In this document: positions 25,627 to 35,744 of the stretch, in pieces
Position numbering within the stretch: position 1 is the first letter of the stretch
Layout: every line of letters starts with the position of its first letter
NCBI RefSeq assembly: GCF_014649915.1
Contig: NZ_BMTY01000009.1
Location: 167,497-231,496 of the forward strand
From: Streptomyces toxytricini
GTDB lineage: Bacteria > Actinomycetota > Actinomycetes > Streptomycetales > Streptomycetaceae
Direction: 5' to 3'
DNA length: 64,000 nt
Translations under genes and position numbers: made by a program
The notes under the pieces: generated by a model
The model's input: the letters and a program-made list of their open reading frames with translations, nothing else
Database searches by the model: none
What the model was told of the DNA's origin: nothing

Positions 25627-25765
25627 GAACACCGCAGGCTCCGGCCGACGGGCCGTCGGCCGCCTCGCCTGTGGAGCCCGTGTCAGACCGTCCGGTGGGG
25701 CCATCCGGCCAACCCGGCGGCAGTGGGCGGTGAAGCAGGAACCGCAGCCCGCGAGGGCGCGGAAC
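25580..25765 (+). ncRNA. Possible TnpB guide RNA (reRNA/omega-RNA) scaffold
   Basis: In IS200/IS605 elements the guide RNA overlaps the end of tnpB and runs to the element right end. Here the sequence after the stop shows the family-like string GTGAAGCAGGAACC (about 25730-25743) followed by a hairpin (CCGC-A-GCCC, loop GCGA, GGGC-GCGG; 25742-25762). The 5' limit is a guess. The presence of a working guide downstream (about 25763 onward) is inference. Confidence 0.45.
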
Positions 25766-25964
25766 GGCCAAAAGAGCGGTGCTCTGCCCCACCGCCCCGA
25801 CCCGCCCGACCCCCGTCGAGGTGGACGTCACGTCCGGGCGGGTGCTGACAGGAAGCGGATTGCGGGGTAGCGTCGGGCGGAAGTCCGCTCTGCGGACCAG
25901 ACCACTCACTTCCTTCCACTCGGATCGTCCGGCACGTTCCTGCCGGTAGAAGGGATGCACCCCC
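25627..25964. other. Gap holding tnpB right end and msiK promoter
   Basis: No gene is seen in these 338 bp. The left half carries the putative TnpB guide-RNA hairpin; the right half holds a TAGCGT hexamer (25868-25873), a DasR-like site at 25891-25906 and a purine-rich AGAAGGGA before msiK. Confidence 0.5.
25891..25906. promoter_or_regulatory. DasR-like operator upstream of msiK
   Basis: TGCGGACCAGACCACT matches 12 of 16 bases of the dre pattern AGTGGTCTAGACCACT. It lies 58 bp before the msiK ATG and just downstream of a -10-like TAGCGT, where a bound repressor would block elongation. A single site with two core changes is moderate evidence. Confidence 0.45.
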
Positions 25965-27056
<1,092 letters not shown>

Positions 27057-27084
27057 CGGCGCGCCGACCGGACACCGGTCCCGT

Positions 27085-27121
27085 GGGAAAGGGGTGCCCC
27101 CGCCGGGGGCACCCCTTTCCC
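27085..27121 (+). terminator. msiK terminator
   Basis: A perfect 17-bp stem (GGGAAAGGGGTGCCCCC at 27085-27101 with its complement at 27105-27121) and a GCC loop, 29 bp after the msiK stop. Confidence 0.85.
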
Positions 27122-27239
27122 CTTTCCCCGGCCCTCCACACCCGCCTCGTCAACACGGGAATCGAAAAACCACGTCGAACCATCCCTCGACCGGGTGACT
27201 AATTGTCGCCGCTTACGCACCGAGCGCTACTCTCCCCTC

Positions 27240-27653
27240 GTGACCCACACTGCCCGCCGAATCGGCCGATCCCTCGCCCTGGTCCTGCCCGTCGTCATGG
27301 TCCTGTCCGGGACCCTCGCGGTCACGATGGTCCCGTGGGCGGACAACAGCTCGTCCCGGATCCTGACCGCGTCCGCGGAGGACGTCTCCGTGCCCGCGAA
27401 GCCGCGCGCCCCCCAGGACGTGCTGCGCGACAAGCTCCTCGGGGAGCTCCGGGCGGGTGAGCAGCCGGGCGACGTCCTGATGCACCTGCAGCAGGAGGTG
27501 GACCGGCGGCCGTCGCTGGCCGGCCACTGCGCGGGCATCGCGCGGGCACTGGGCCGGGCCGCCGTGGAGGCGTACGGCCCGACGAAGGCGCAGTCGTACG
27601 CGCGCCCCGTCTGCGACACCTCGTACGCGTCGGGCGTGGCGTCGATGGGCTGA
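27240..27653 (+). CDS. Secreted or membrane-anchored conserved Streptomyces protein
   Basis: A 137-residue protein with an N-terminal hydrophobic segment (about 9-33, SLALVLPVVMVLSGTLAVTM) that is either a signal sequence or an anchor, followed by a hydrophilic part with two cysteines (near GHCAGIARAL and PVCDTSY) likely to pair outside the cell. TACTCT ends six bases before the GTG and there is no ribosome site, so it looks leaderless. No known domain is recognised. Confidence 0.7.
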   Translation: MTHTARRIGRSLALVLPVVMVLSGTLAVTMVPWADNSSSRILTASAEDVSVPAKPRAPQDVLRDKLLGELRAGEQPGDVLMHLQQEVDRRPSLAGHCAGIARALGRAAVEAYGPTKAQSYARPVCDTSYASGVASMG

Positions 27654-27743
27654 CGCCGGCCTGACGCCAGGCGCCGGATTCCCGGCGTCCGGGTCGGCGG
27701 CGCCCGGTCCGGCTCCCCCGGGCGGGCCCCTACGCTGGCGGCC

Positions 27744-28532
27744 ATGACCGACGCGCCACCGCCCTCCGCACCCCGTTTCACCCGTTCCGCAGCCGCGATC
27801 CCGGCTCCGCTCGCACAGGCTCCCACCCAGGCGGTGGTCCTGGCGGGCGGTCAGGGGTCGCGGCTGCGGCCGTACACGGACGACCGGCCGAAGCCGATGG
27901 TGGAGATCCCCGGAACCGGGGTGCCCATCATCGGGCACCAGTTGGCGTGGCTGGCGGCGGAGGGGGTGACGGACGCGGTGGTGTCCTGCGGCCACCTCGC
28001 GGGCGTCCTCCAGGAGTGGCTGGCCGCGGCGGAGCTGCCGCTGCGGGTGACGACGGTGGTGGAGGAGGAGCCGCTCGGCCGCGGCGGTGGCCTCAAGTAC
28101 GCGGCCCGACACCTGCCGTCCCCTGACGCGCCGTGGTACGCGACGAACGGGGACGTCTGGACGCGCTTCTCGCTGCGCGAGATGGCCGCGTTCCACACGG
28201 AGCGCGGCGCGGTGGCGACGCTGGCGCTGGCGCGGCCGCGGATCCCGTGGGGCGTGGTGGAGACGAACGAGTTCGGGCAGGTCCTGGACTTCATCGAGGC
28301 GCCGCCGTCGCCGTACCAGGTGAACGCGGGGGTGTACGTGTTCGCGCCGGACTTCGCGGCACTCCTCCCGGACGTGGGCGACCACGAGCGGACGACGTTC
28401 CCCCGCCTGGCCCGCGCCCGCCGCCTGGCCGGCTACCCGCTCCCCCAGGGCGCGTACTGGCGCGCGATCGACACGGCGAAGGACCTGTCGGAGGCCGCCC
28501 GCGAACTGGCGGCGGCACAGGGCGGCTCCTGA
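27744..28532 (+). CDS. Sugar-phosphate nucleotidyltransferase
   Basis: A 262-residue NDP-sugar pyrophosphorylase-like protein. The signature VVLAGGQGSRLRPYTDDRPKPM (in two parts) is at about 32-53; the sugar-side motif NGDVWTRF and the late VNAGVYVFAP are also present. It is shorter than ManC/RmlA and lacks a C-terminal beta-helix, so it may be a mannose-1-P or glucose-1-P transferase; the substrate cannot be told. TACGCT ends seven bases before the ATG (leaderless pattern). Convergent with the DoxX-type gene. Confidence 0.85.
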   Translation: MTDAPPPSAPRFTRSAAAIPAPLAQAPTQAVVLAGGQGSRLRPYTDDRPKPMVEIPGTGVPIIGHQLAWLAAEGVTDAVVSCGHLAGVLQEWLAAAELPLRVTTVVEEEPLGRGGGLKYAARHLPSPDAPWYATNGDVWTRFSLREMAAFHTERGAVATLALARPRIPWGVVETNEFGQVLDFIEAPPSPYQVNAGVYVFAPDFAALLPDVGDHERTTFPRLARARRLAGYPLPQGAYWRAIDTAKDLSEAARELAAAQGGS

Positions 28533-28546
28533 GCCCGGCGGCAAGA

Positions 28547-28585
28547 AGCGGGGCCCGGTGCGCTGTTCGCGCGCCGGGCCCCGCT
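28547..28585. terminator. Bidirectional terminator
   Basis: AGCGGGGCCCGG (28547-28558) pairs perfectly with CCGGGCCCCGCT (28574-28585), with further GCGC pairing inside the loop. It sits between the stops of two convergent genes. Confidence 0.8.
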
Positions 28586-28602
28586 CGTGTGGTGCCGGGG
28601 GG

Positions 28603-30183
28603 TCAGCCGAGGAGGCCGCCCACGAGGCCCGGCTTCGTGGACGGGGTGTCGCCGCCGGTGGAGCCGCTGCGGGTGCCGGTGCCGCTCGACGGGGGCTTGG
28701 GGGTGGACTGCTTCGGGGCCGTGCCGGTGCCGGTGCTGCTGCCGGTACGGGACGACGCGGTGGGCTGGGAGCCGGTGCCCGCGGTCTGCCGCGAGGTGGT
28801 GCCCGAGGTGGTGCGGCCCGTCTTCGCGGACGGGGACGGAGTGGCGGTGGGCTCGGGGGACTTGGAGGGCTGCTGGGTGGGGGACTGCTGCTGCTGGGGC
28901 TGCCGGGACTTGGCGGGGGGCTTCGGGAGCGGGGAGCCCGGGAGGTAGTTGCTGGGCGCCTGGCCCGGTCCGGGGACGGTGACGACGGTGCTGGAGCGGA
29001 CGGCTCCGCCGAGGAGGGAGCCGATGAGGAGGGTGAGTCCGCAGACGACGGTGGCCATGATGGTTCCGCGGCGCAGGACGCGACGGCGCAGGGTCCACAG
29101 CTCGGAGCGGGGGCCGAGGGTCCGCCAGGCTTCGCCGGCGAGGCGCCCGTCGAGGGAGTAGACGGGGGCGCCGGCGATGATCAGGGGGCTCCAGGCGGCC
29201 AGGTAGATGATGTCGGGGGCGTCGTAGGCGGGGACGGTCTTCCAGCTGACGGTCATCAGGAGGGCGGCGGAGAGCAGGGCCCCGATGCAGGCCGCGAGGC
29301 GCTGCCACAGCCCGAGGACGGTGAGGACGCCGACGATGACCTGGAGGAAGGCGACGCTGAGCCCGGCGCCGACGGGGTGGGCGAGGGCGAAGTCGCGGAG
29401 CGGCTCGGCCAGCGCCCAGGGGTGGAGGGTGCGGAGCCAGGTGACCATGGAGCCGCGTTCGCCGCCGTCGAAGTAGACGGGGTCGCACAGCTTGCCCATG
29501 CCGGCGTAGATGGAGATGAACCCGAGGAAGACGCGCAGGGGCAGGAGGACGACGCCGAGGTTCATGCGGCGTCCGGGGTAGTACGAGGCCTGCGGGCGGC
29601 TGTCGGCGGGGGTCCGGCGGAGGGTGTCGGGGTGGGCGCCCGGGCCGCCCGGGATGCCCGGACCGCCGGCGTACGGGCCGCCGGCGTAGGGACCGCCGGC
29701 GTACGGGCCGCGTTGGTCCCGTACGGGGGCCAGGGGGCGGGTCTCGTCGGGGGCGCCGTAGGTGCGCTGGCCGATGACGGTGGGGGTGGGGACGGTGTCG
29801 TCGGCGAGGTCGCGGCCGAGGTCGATCCGGGGGATGACCTGGGTGGCGCCGCTGTCGTGTTCGTGGTGGCCGCGGCCGTGTTCGCGTACGGCCTGGAGGA
29901 GGCCGCCCATGGCTGCGGAGTCGCCCTGGGCGGATTTGCCGCTCCAGACGACGGGGGCCCGGCGGCGGCCGGCGGCGGCTCCGGCGGCCGCCGCGGCGGC
30001 GGCGCCGAGGACGGGTGCCCGGCCGGGGGTGTTCGCGGGCTTGGAACGCGCGCTCGGGCTCGGTGCGAGCCGCACGCGGAAGCTGGCGTGGTTCACGATG
30101 ACCTGTGCGGGGTCGCACGGCACCTTGACCATGCTCAGCGCGGGCTGGTCGTCGAACCCTGACGTTCTTGTGTCCACACTCAT
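28603..30183 (-). CDS. DoxX-family membrane protein with long disordered flanks
   Basis: A 526-residue protein. A Pro/Gly-rich cytoplasmic N-terminus (1-205) contains a threefold GPYAG repeat; then comes the four-helix DoxX domain (about 208-340: LLPLRVFLGFISIYAGMGKL, GLSVAFLQVIVGVLTVLGLW, ALLSAALLMTVSW, IIYLAAWSPLIIAG), a further helix near 375 (VVCGLTLLIGSLLGG), and a Ser/Thr/Pro/Gln-rich outer tail. DoxX proteins are linked to respiration or redox protection in other bacteria; a specific role is not known here. The upstream region has an operator-like palindrome. Confidence 0.85.
   Translation of the reverse strand: MSVDTRTSGFDDQPALSMVKVPCDPAQVIVNHASFRVRLAPSPSARSKPANTPGRAPVLGAAAAAAAGAAAGRRRAPVVWSGKSAQGDSAAMGGLLQAVREHGRGHHEHDSGATQVIPRIDLGRDLADDTVPTPTVIGQRTYGAPDETRPLAPVRDQRGPYAGGPYAGGPYAGGPGIPGGPGAHPDTLRRTPADSRPQASYYPGRRMNLGVVLLPLRVFLGFISIYAGMGKLCDPVYFDGGERGSMVTWLRTLHPWALAEPLRDFALAHPVGAGLSVAFLQVIVGVLTVLGLWQRLAACIGALLSAALLMTVSWKTVPAYDAPDIIYLAAWSPLIIAGAPVYSLDGRLAGEAWRTLGPRSELWTLRRRVLRRGTIMATVVCGLTLLIGSLLGGAVRSSTVVTVPGPGQAPSNYLPGSPLPKPPAKSRQPQQQQSPTQQPSKSPEPTATPSPSAKTGRTTSGTTSRQTAGTGSQPTASSRTGSSTGTGTAPKQSTPKPPSSGTGTRSGSTGGDTPSTKPGLVGGLLG
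29664..29712. repeat. 15-bp minisatellite inside the doxX-type gene
   Basis: Three tandem near-identical 15-bp units (consensus GGGCCGCCGGCGTAC on the + strand) encode Gly-Pro-Tyr-Ala-Gly repeats in the disordered N-terminus. Since the unit is a multiple of three, copy changes keep the frame. Confidence 0.75.
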
Positions 30184-30196
30184 CTAACCGAGTGAT

Positions 30197-30213
30197 CAGT
30201 GTTTAGGACACTG
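30197..30213. promoter_or_regulatory. Palindrome upstream of the doxX-type gene
   Basis: CAGTGTTTAGGACACTG has 6-bp perfect arms around a 5-bp centre and begins 14 bp from the ATG at 30183. The 12-mer GTTCTTGTGTCC occurs at 30164-30175 and again at 30224-30235, on both sides of it. Position suggests a repressor site; the regulator is unknown. Confidence 0.45.
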
Positions 30214-30253
30214 CCTTGACGGGGTTCTTGTGTCCGAGACCCGTCAAGATCAA

Positions 30254-30282
30254 GCCACCCCGCCCCAAGGGGGCGGGGTGGC
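30254..30282 (-). terminator. rlmB terminator
   Basis: GCCACCCCGCCCC (30254-30266) pairs with GGGGCGGGGTGGC (30270-30282) with a 3-nt loop, 50 bp past the rlmB stop on the minus strand. Confidence 0.75.
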
Positions 30283-30331
30283 ACGCTCACGGGTCACCGG
30301 CGGTGCGCCGATCGGCCGAAGCCGCCCGGGT

Positions 30332-31288
30332 TCAGGCGCGGCGGCGGGCCGCCTCGTAGAGGACGACGCCGGCGGCGACACCGGCGTTGAGGGACTCGGC
30401 CCCGCCCGGCATGGGGATGCGGACGAGGTAGTCGCAGTTCTCGCCGACGAGGCGGCCGAGGCCCTTGCCCTCGGAGCCGACGACGATGACGACGGGCCCG
30501 GCGAGGGCGTCGAGGTCGGCGACGGAGTGCTCGCCCTCGGCGGCGAGGCCGACGACGGTCAGGCCGGCCTTCTTGTAGTCCTGGAGGGCGCGGGTGAGGT
30601 TGGTGACCCGGGAGACGGGCGTGCGGGCCGCGGTGCCGGCGGAGGTCTTCCAGGCGCCGGCGGTCATGCCGGCGGCGCGCCGCTCGGGGATGACGACGCC
30701 GTGGCCGCCGAAGGCCGAAACCGATCGGACGATCGCGCCGAGGTTGCGGGGGTCGGTGACGCCGTCGAGGGCGACGATGAGGGGTTCCTCGCCGTTGTCG
30801 TAGGCGGCCTCGGTGAGGTCCTCGGGGTGGGCGTACTCGTACGGCGGGACCTGGAGGACGAGGCCCTGGTGGTTGAGGCCGCCGGTCATCCGGTCGAGCT
30901 CGGGGCGCGGGGCCTCCATCAGGTTGATGTTGCCGCGCTCGCCGGCGAGCTGGAGGGCCTCGCGGACGCGCTCGTCGTTGTCGATGAACTGCTGCACGTA
31001 CAGGGTGGTGGCGGGCACGCCGTCGCGCAGGGCCTCGAACACGGGGTTGCGGCCGACGACCATCTCGCTCTGGCCCTTGGCTCCGCCGCGGCGGGGCGCG
31101 GGGCGGCGCTTGGCGGCCTGCTTGGCCGCGGCGTTGGCGAGGCGGAACTTCTTGTGGCCCTTGCGGTCCTCGGCCTTGGGCGTGGGGCCCTTGCCCTCCA
31201 GGCCCCTGCGCCGCTGGCCGCCGCTTCCGACCGTGGGGCCCTTCTTGTTGGACGTGCGGCGTCCCCTGCGCTGGCTGTTCCCGGCCAT
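30332..31288 (-). CDS. rlmB: 23S rRNA (guanosine-2'-O)-methyltransferase, TrmH/SpoU family
   Basis: A 318-residue SPOUT methyltransferase, probably for G2251 of 23S rRNA. It has a long basic N-terminal extension (1-85, [15 protein letters not shown]), an L30e-like RNA-binding domain ([14 protein letters not shown]), and the knotted catalytic domain with [31 protein letters not shown] and [19 protein letters not shown]. This order is the RlmB hallmark. It follows cysS by 100 bp on the same strand. A role in antibiotic resistance is possible for some paralogues but not indicated here. Confidence 0.93.
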   Translation of the reverse strand: MAGNSQRRGRRTSNKKGPTVGSGGQRRRGLEGKGPTPKAEDRKGHKKFRLANAAAKQAAKRRPAPRRGGAKGQSEMVVGRNPVFEALRDGVPATTLYVQQFIDNDERVREALQLAGERGNINLMEAPRPELDRMTGGLNHQGLVLQVPPYEYAHPEDLTEAAYDNGEEPLIVALDGVTDPRNLGAIVRSVSAFGGHGVVIPERRAAGMTAGAWKTSAGTAARTPVSRVTNLTRALQDYKKAGLTVVGLAAEGEHSVADLDALAGPVVIVVGSEGKGLGRLVGENCDYLVRIPMPGGAESLNAGVAAGVVLYEAARRRA

Positions 31289-31388
31289 GACCTCTACCTG
31301 TTTTCGTTGGTGCTGCGGTACGTACGTATGAAGAGTGTGCCGCCCGGGGGGCCGGGCGGCACAACAGAGCTGGTCCGGGCGGGTCCGG

Positions 31389-32789
31389 TCAGCGGGGTCC
31401 GAGGGTCCAGCGCGGGCCGGACGGGCTGTCCTCGATGACGAGTCCGGACTGCTGGAGCTGGTCGCGGATGGCGTCGGCGGTGGCCCAGTCCTTGCGGGCG
31501 CGGGCGGACTCGCGCTGGTCGAGGACGAGGCGGACGAGGGTGTCGACGGCGCCGTGGAGGTCGTCGCCGCGGTCGGCCTCCTGCGACCAGTGCGGGTCGA
31601 GGGGATCGAGGCCGAGGACGCCGAGCATGGCGCGGACCTCGGCGAGGCGGGCGATGGCGGCGTCCTTGTCGTCGGCGGCGAGCGCGCTGTTGCCCTGGCG
31701 GACGGTGGTGTGGACGATGGCCAGCGCCTGCGGGACGCCGAGGTCGTCGTCCATGGCCTCGGCGAAGGCGGGCGGCACCTCGGCGGCCGGCTCGACGGGG
31801 CCGCCGGCCTTCTCGACGACGCGCTGGACGAAGCCCTCGATGCGCGCGAAGGCGGACTCGGCCTCGCGCAGCGACTCCTCGCTGTACTCGATCATGGAGC
31901 GGTAGTGCGGGGTGCCGAGGTAGTAGCGCAGCACGATGGGGCGCCAGTTCTTGACCATCTCGGAGACGAGGACGGAGTTGCCGAGGGACTTCGACATCTT
32001 CTCGCCGGACATGGTGACCCAGGCGTTGTGCACCCAGTAGGAGGCGAAGTCGTCGCCGAACGCCTTGGCCTGGGCGATCTCGTTCTCGTGGTGCGGGAAG
32101 ATCAGGTCGAGGCCGCCGCCGTGGATGTCGAAGGCGCTGCCGAGGTACTTGTGCGCCATCGCGGAGCACTCCAGGTGCCAGCCGGGGCGGCCGCGGCCCC
32201 ACGGCGTCTCCCAGTCGGGCTCGCCGGGCTTGGTGGCCTTCCACATGGCGAAGTCGCGGGGGTCGCGCTTGCCGGTGATGCCCTCTTCGGCCGGCTGCTG
32301 GAGGTTGTCGAGCTCCTGGTTGGAGAGCGCGAGGTAGCCGGGGTAGGAGCGGACGTCGAAGTAGACGCTGCCCTCGGCCTCGTAGGCGTGGCCGCGCTCG
32401 ATGAGGCCGCGCATCATCTCGATCATCTCGGGGACGTGGCCGGTGGCGCGGGGCTCGTACGTGGGCGGGAGGCACCCGAGGGCCTCGTAGCCGCTGTTGA
32501 AGGCGCGCTCGTTCGCGTAGCCGATGGACCACCAGGGCCGGTCCTGCTCGGCGCCCTTCCTGATGATCTTGTCGTCGATGTCGGTGACGTTCCGGATGAA
32601 GGTGACGTCGTAGCCGCGGTACTCGAACCAGCGGCGCATGATGTCGAAGTTGAGGCCGGAGCGGATGTGCCCGATGTGCGGGGCCGCCTGCACGGTGGCA
32701 CCGCAGAGGTAGATCGAGACGCAGCCCTCGGCGAGCGGGGTGAAGTCGCGGATCTGCCGGGCGCTGGTGTCGTACAGGCGAATAGTCAC
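31389..32789 (-). CDS. cysS: Cysteinyl-tRNA synthetase
   Basis: A class I synthetase of 466 residues. The HIGH motif appears as [13 protein letters not shown] (near residue 36), the zinc cysteine is in LCGATVQ, and KMSKS is complete (EKMSKSLGN, near 268). The C-terminal anticodon domain is full length. TACCCT ends six bases before the GTG, so a leaderless message is likely. It begins the cysS-rlmB unit. Distinct from the MshC paralogue used in mycothiol synthesis, which is shorter and not in this window. Confidence 0.96.
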   Translation of the reverse strand: MTIRLYDTSARQIRDFTPLAEGCVSIYLCGATVQAAPHIGHIRSGLNFDIMRRWFEYRGYDVTFIRNVTDIDDKIIRKGAEQDRPWWSIGYANERAFNSGYEALGCLPPTYEPRATGHVPEMIEMMRGLIERGHAYEAEGSVYFDVRSYPGYLALSNQELDNLQQPAEEGITGKRDPRDFAMWKATKPGEPDWETPWGRGRPGWHLECSAMAHKYLGSAFDIHGGGLDLIFPHHENEIAQAKAFGDDFASYWVHNAWVTMSGEKMSKSLGNSVLVSEMVKNWRPIVLRYYLGTPHYRSMIEYSEESLREAESAFARIEGFVQRVVEKAGGPVEPAAEVPPAFAEAMDDDLGVPQALAIVHTTVRQGNSALAADDKDAAIARLAEVRAMLGVLGLDPLDPHWSQEADRGDDLHGAVDTLVRLVLDQRESARARKDWATADAIRDQLQQSGLVIEDSPSGPRWTLGPR

Positions 32790-32927
32790 GGCACCAGGGT
32801 AGTGCGCCGCGGGCAGTGCCCCGCGACCCTTTCCGGGGCGCGGCGGCGCTTTGCCGCCGCGGCCGGGGAGCCGCCGTCGAGCCGGGCGCCGCCGGGAGCG
32901 GCGCCCGGTAAGGGCGGCCTGCGCGGA

Positions 32928-33446
32928 TCAGGCCTGGTTCGTCCGGTACACCAGTGCGGTGGCGATGGCGGCGAGGCCCTCGGCCCGCCCGGTGAGGCCG
33001 AGTCCGTCGGTGGTGGTCCCGGAGACGGAGACGGGGGCGCCCGCGGCGGTCGAGAGCGCCTTCTGCGCCTCTTCGCGCCGCTTGCCGATCTTGGGGCGTA
33101 CACCGATCACCTGGACGGCGATGTTGCCGATCTCGAAGCCCTCGGCGCGGACGATCCGCGCGGCCTCGGCGAGGAGGGTGGTGCCGGAGGCGCCGGACCA
33201 CTCCGGGCGGGAGGTGCCGAAGTGGGCGCCGAGGTCGCCGACTCCGGCGGCGGAGAAGAGGGCGTCGCAGGCCGCGTGGGCGGCGACGTCGCCGTCGGAG
33301 TGCCCGGCGAGGCCGTCCTCTCCCTCCCACAGCAGGCCCGCGCACCACAGGTCGCGGCCCGCCTCGAAGGCGTGGACGTCGGTGCCGATGCCGACGAGCG
33401 GGAGGAGCGGGGCCGGGGAAGGGGCGGGGGTGGGGCTAGTAGGCAT
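32928..33446 (-). CDS. ispF: 2-C-methyl-D-erythritol 2,4-cyclodiphosphate synthase
   Basis: An MEP-pathway enzyme (172 residues) making the cyclic diphosphate for isoprenoid synthesis. The metal motif GTDVHAF (D and H) is near residue 21-27, [16 protein letters not shown] carries the second histidine, and the C-terminal [23 protein letters not shown] matches the family. A Pro/Ala-rich stretch of about 15 residues precedes the domain. Its ATG overlaps the end of ispD by 11 bp in another frame, so the two are coupled. Confidence 0.95.
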   Translation of the reverse strand: MPTSPTPAPSPAPLLPLVGIGTDVHAFEAGRDLWCAGLLWEGEDGLAGHSDGDVAAHAACDALFSAAGVGDLGAHFGTSRPEWSGASGTTLLAEAARIVRAEGFEIGNIAVQVIGVRPKIGKRREEAQKALSTAAGAPVSVSGTTTDGLGLTGRAEGLAAIATALVYRTNQA

Positions 33447-34182
33447 CGGTGGCCCTCCTGCGGGCGAGTACGGCCTCGGCGAGGACCAGGTCGAGCGGGC
33501 GGGTGACCTTGAAGGCCTCTTCGTGGCCGGGGACCACGACGACGGTGGTGCCGAGGCGCTCCACCATGCCGGCGTCGTCGGTGGCGCCCTCGCCGGACAC
33601 GGCGACGGCCTCGTGCGCGCGGCGCAGGGTGGCGAGGTCGAAGCCCTGGGGGGTCTGGACGGCGCGCAGCCGGGCGCGCTCCGGGGTGGCGACGACCGGC
33701 TCGGGCTCTCCGGGCTTGCCGGGCTCGACTTCCTTGACGGTGTCCGCGAGGGGAAGCGCGGGGACGACGGCGGGGGCGCCGTCGCGGACCGCCTCGACGA
33801 CGGCGTCGACGGTGTCCACGGGGACGAGGGGGCGCGCGGCGTCGTGGACGAGCACGCAGGCGATGTCGTCGGGCAGGGCGGCGAGGCCGGCGGCGACGGA
33901 CTCCTGGCGGGTGTCGCCGCCGGGGACGACCAGCAGCTCGGTGCGGTCGGGCAGCGGGTGCTCGTCGAGGAGGCGTCGCACCTCGGCGGCGCCGTCGGGC
34001 GGTGCGACGACGACAACCAGGTGCACGGCCCGCGAGCGGGCCATGGCGCGGACGGCGTGGATCAGCATCGGGGTGCCGCCGAGGGCCCGCAGGGCCTTGG
34101 GGGCGCCCGGGCCGAGGCGGACCCCGCGACCGGCCGCGGGGATCACCGCGGCGGTGCGCCGGGGGCGCGTTTCGTCAGACAT
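33436..34182 (-). CDS. ispD: 2-C-methyl-D-erythritol 4-phosphate cytidylyltransferase
   Basis: An MEP-pathway enzyme (248 residues) that activates methylerythritol phosphate with CTP. The nucleotide loop [16 protein letters not shown] (16-31) and [11 protein letters not shown] are present, as is the late [14 protein letters not shown] stands about 8 bases before the ATG. First of a two-gene unit with ispF. In many actinobacteria this pair lies downstream of carD, as here, though a 441-bp gap separates them. Confidence 0.95.
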   Translation of the reverse strand: MSDETRPRRTAAVIPAAGRGVRLGPGAPKALRALGGTPMLIHAVRAMARSRAVHLVVVVAPPDGAAEVRRLLDEHPLPDRTELLVVPGGDTRQESVAAGLAALPDDIACVLVHDAARPLVPVDTVDAVVEAVRDGAPAVVPALPLADTVKEVEPGKPGEPEPVVATPERARLRAVQTPQGFDLATLRRAHEAVAVSGEGATDDAGMVERLGTTVVVVPGHEEAFKVTRPLDLVLAEAVLARRRATDAY

Positions 34183-34623
34183 GGAAGTAGCTCCGAGCCA
34201 AGGTTTGTGACTTCGACCGACATGGGTATGGCCCTGGGGAGTGCCGGGTGCGACGCCCTCGCCCCCTTCCGTGACGACCGGTCGAGCCGGCTGCCCGGAC
34301 CCGGCACGACAGGTCGGTCGGGTCAGTTCGGATCGGGTCGGGTCGCGTCGTGCCAGGTGCCGTGGGCGCTGGTGCGCCGGGTCCGGCTCAGGACGGCGCG
34401 GGACCGGGCGGCGCGGGAGCGCGCCGTCGGGGGCCGCGCGGGATCACGTGTGGGTGCGTACGGCGCCGCCTGTCCGGGACGGCGTGCGCGCGCGTACGCG
34501 TACGGGCATGCGGCGAGGTGGGGCGTGCGGGTGCAGACATGCCGCAGCGCCCGGCAACGGCCCCCCGTTGGGGAGGCCGATCGTCGGGCACCGCGGCACG
34601 GCTGCTTGCGGGTCTGCGCGCCG
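34183..34623. other. Gap between ispD and carD
   Basis: No gene is credible in these 441 bp. It contains the ispD leader, several GC palindromes, an alternating purine-pyrimidine run near 34490 (GTGCGCGCGCGTACGCGTACG in pieces) and a hairpin that may end carD. Confidence 0.5.
34559..34578 (-). terminator. Possible carD terminator hairpin
   Basis: On the minus strand GGCCTCCCC and GGGGGGCC pair with an AAC loop, about 45 bp beyond the carD stop. Short stem with one wobble pair and no T-tract. Confidence 0.45.
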
Positions 34624-35106
34624 TCAGGACGCGAGGACCTCGTCGAGGAGGGCCTCGGCCTTGTCCTCGTTGGTGTTCTCCGCGAGCGCCAGCTCGCTGA
34701 CCAGGATCTGGCGCGCCTTGGCGAGCATCCGCTTCTCACCGGCGGACAGCCCGCGCTCGCGCTCGCGGCGCCACAGGTCGCGCACCACTTCGGCGACCTT
34801 GATGACGTCGCCGGAGGCGAGCTTCTCCAGATTTGCCTTGTAGCGACGGGACCAGTTCGTCGGCTCCTCGTTGAGCGGTGCCCGCAGCACCTCGAAGACC
34901 CGGTCCAGCCCGTCCTGGCCGACTACGTCGCGAACGCCGACGAACTCCGCATTGTCGGCAGGCACACGCACCGTCAGGTCGCCCTGGGCGACCTTGAGCA
35001 CCAAGTAGGTCTTGTCCACGCCTTTGATCTGGCGAGTTTCGATGGCCTCGATCAGCGCGGCCCCGTGATGGGGATAGACCACGGTGTCGCCAACCTTGAA
35101 CGTCAT
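34624..35106 (-). CDS. carD: CarD-family RNA polymerase-binding regulator
   Basis: A 160-residue essential-type global regulator that binds RNA polymerase beta and stabilises open complexes. The N-terminal RID/Tudor-like domain ([20 protein letters not shown]) and the C-terminal DNA-binding helices ([30 protein letters not shown] in parts, with the conserved Trp of VRDLWRRE) are clear. Length equals that of mycobacterial CarD. GGAAGGGG precedes the ATG at about 10 bases. Gene order carD-ispD-ispF is conserved in actinobacteria. Confidence 0.96.
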   Translation of the reverse strand: MTFKVGDTVVYPHHGAALIEAIETRQIKGVDKTYLVLKVAQGDLTVRVPADNAEFVGVRDVVGQDGLDRVFEVLRAPLNEEPTNWSRRYKANLEKLASGDVIKVAEVVRDLWRRERERGLSAGEKRMLAKARQILVSELALAENTNEDKAEALLDEVLAS

Positions 35107-35744
35107 GTGACAGGTACCCCTTCCGTGGCTATCCAGGGTAACACGAGAACTGACTGTTATGAATGGCGTTTTCGCAGGTCAGGGCACATCTCGGGGCTTG
35201 ACAACTCCGGCGCGGACGTGCTGCGAAGGGCTCCGGAAGGGGGGTATTCGCAGGTCGGAGGCGCTGTACGGACCGGGCGAAACGGCCACGTTACACCTGG
35301 CGGGTGACCCCTCCGGTGTGATGTACGTCCCGTTTTGCCGGGTTCGAGGTCGGGAAACCGAACTACTCCGTTCGACTACCGGCCACCCGAACGGAGTGGT
35401 TCCGGCCCAATCCCGGAATTGATCACGGAGAGGCGTTCGAGGGAATCCCGGAATTGATCACCGGGCGGCCGGAGCGCTATATGCGGACGGCACATGAGAC
35501 GGCACATGAACGGACCCGGAAGTGCCGGCGCTCTTCGCCGGCGGAACGGGCGCCCGGCGCCCGGCGGAATGGGTGATCGCCGGGCCGGGGCAGCGGAGCC
35601 CGCCCCCTGCGGAGGGTCGGGTGCGGGGGCGGGGCGGCGGCTCGGTAACCTAAGCGCGCTGACACACCCTTAGGGCGGCTTTACCTCGGCCGTCCGCGGG
35701 ACCGACCACCTTCCGTTCCGTACGTCCAAGGAGTTGCCGCCGCC
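35107..35744. other. 638-bp gap between carD and the DUF461-type lipoprotein
   Basis: No gene is seen. The part near 35130-35200 is A/T-richer and should hold the carD promoter. Further right lie two copies of an 18-mer (separate entry) and an inverted repeat CCTAAG (35649-35654) / CTTAGG (35669-35674) about 70 bp before the lipoprotein gene. Confidence 0.6.
35410..35462. repeat. Two exact 18-bp direct repeats
   Basis: AATCCCGGAATTGATCAC occurs at 35410-35427 and again, unchanged, at 35445-35462, a period of 35 bp. Each copy contains the palindromic cores CCGG, AATT and TGATCA. They lie about 280-335 bp before the lipoprotein start. Confidence 0.8.

Noticed and set aside
35641..35680. Iron- or zinc-box reading of the CCTAAG...CTTAGG inverted repeat
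   Set aside because: Arms are only 6 bp with a 14-bp spacer and do not match the DmdR or Zur consensus; noted as a plain inverted repeat in the gap entry.
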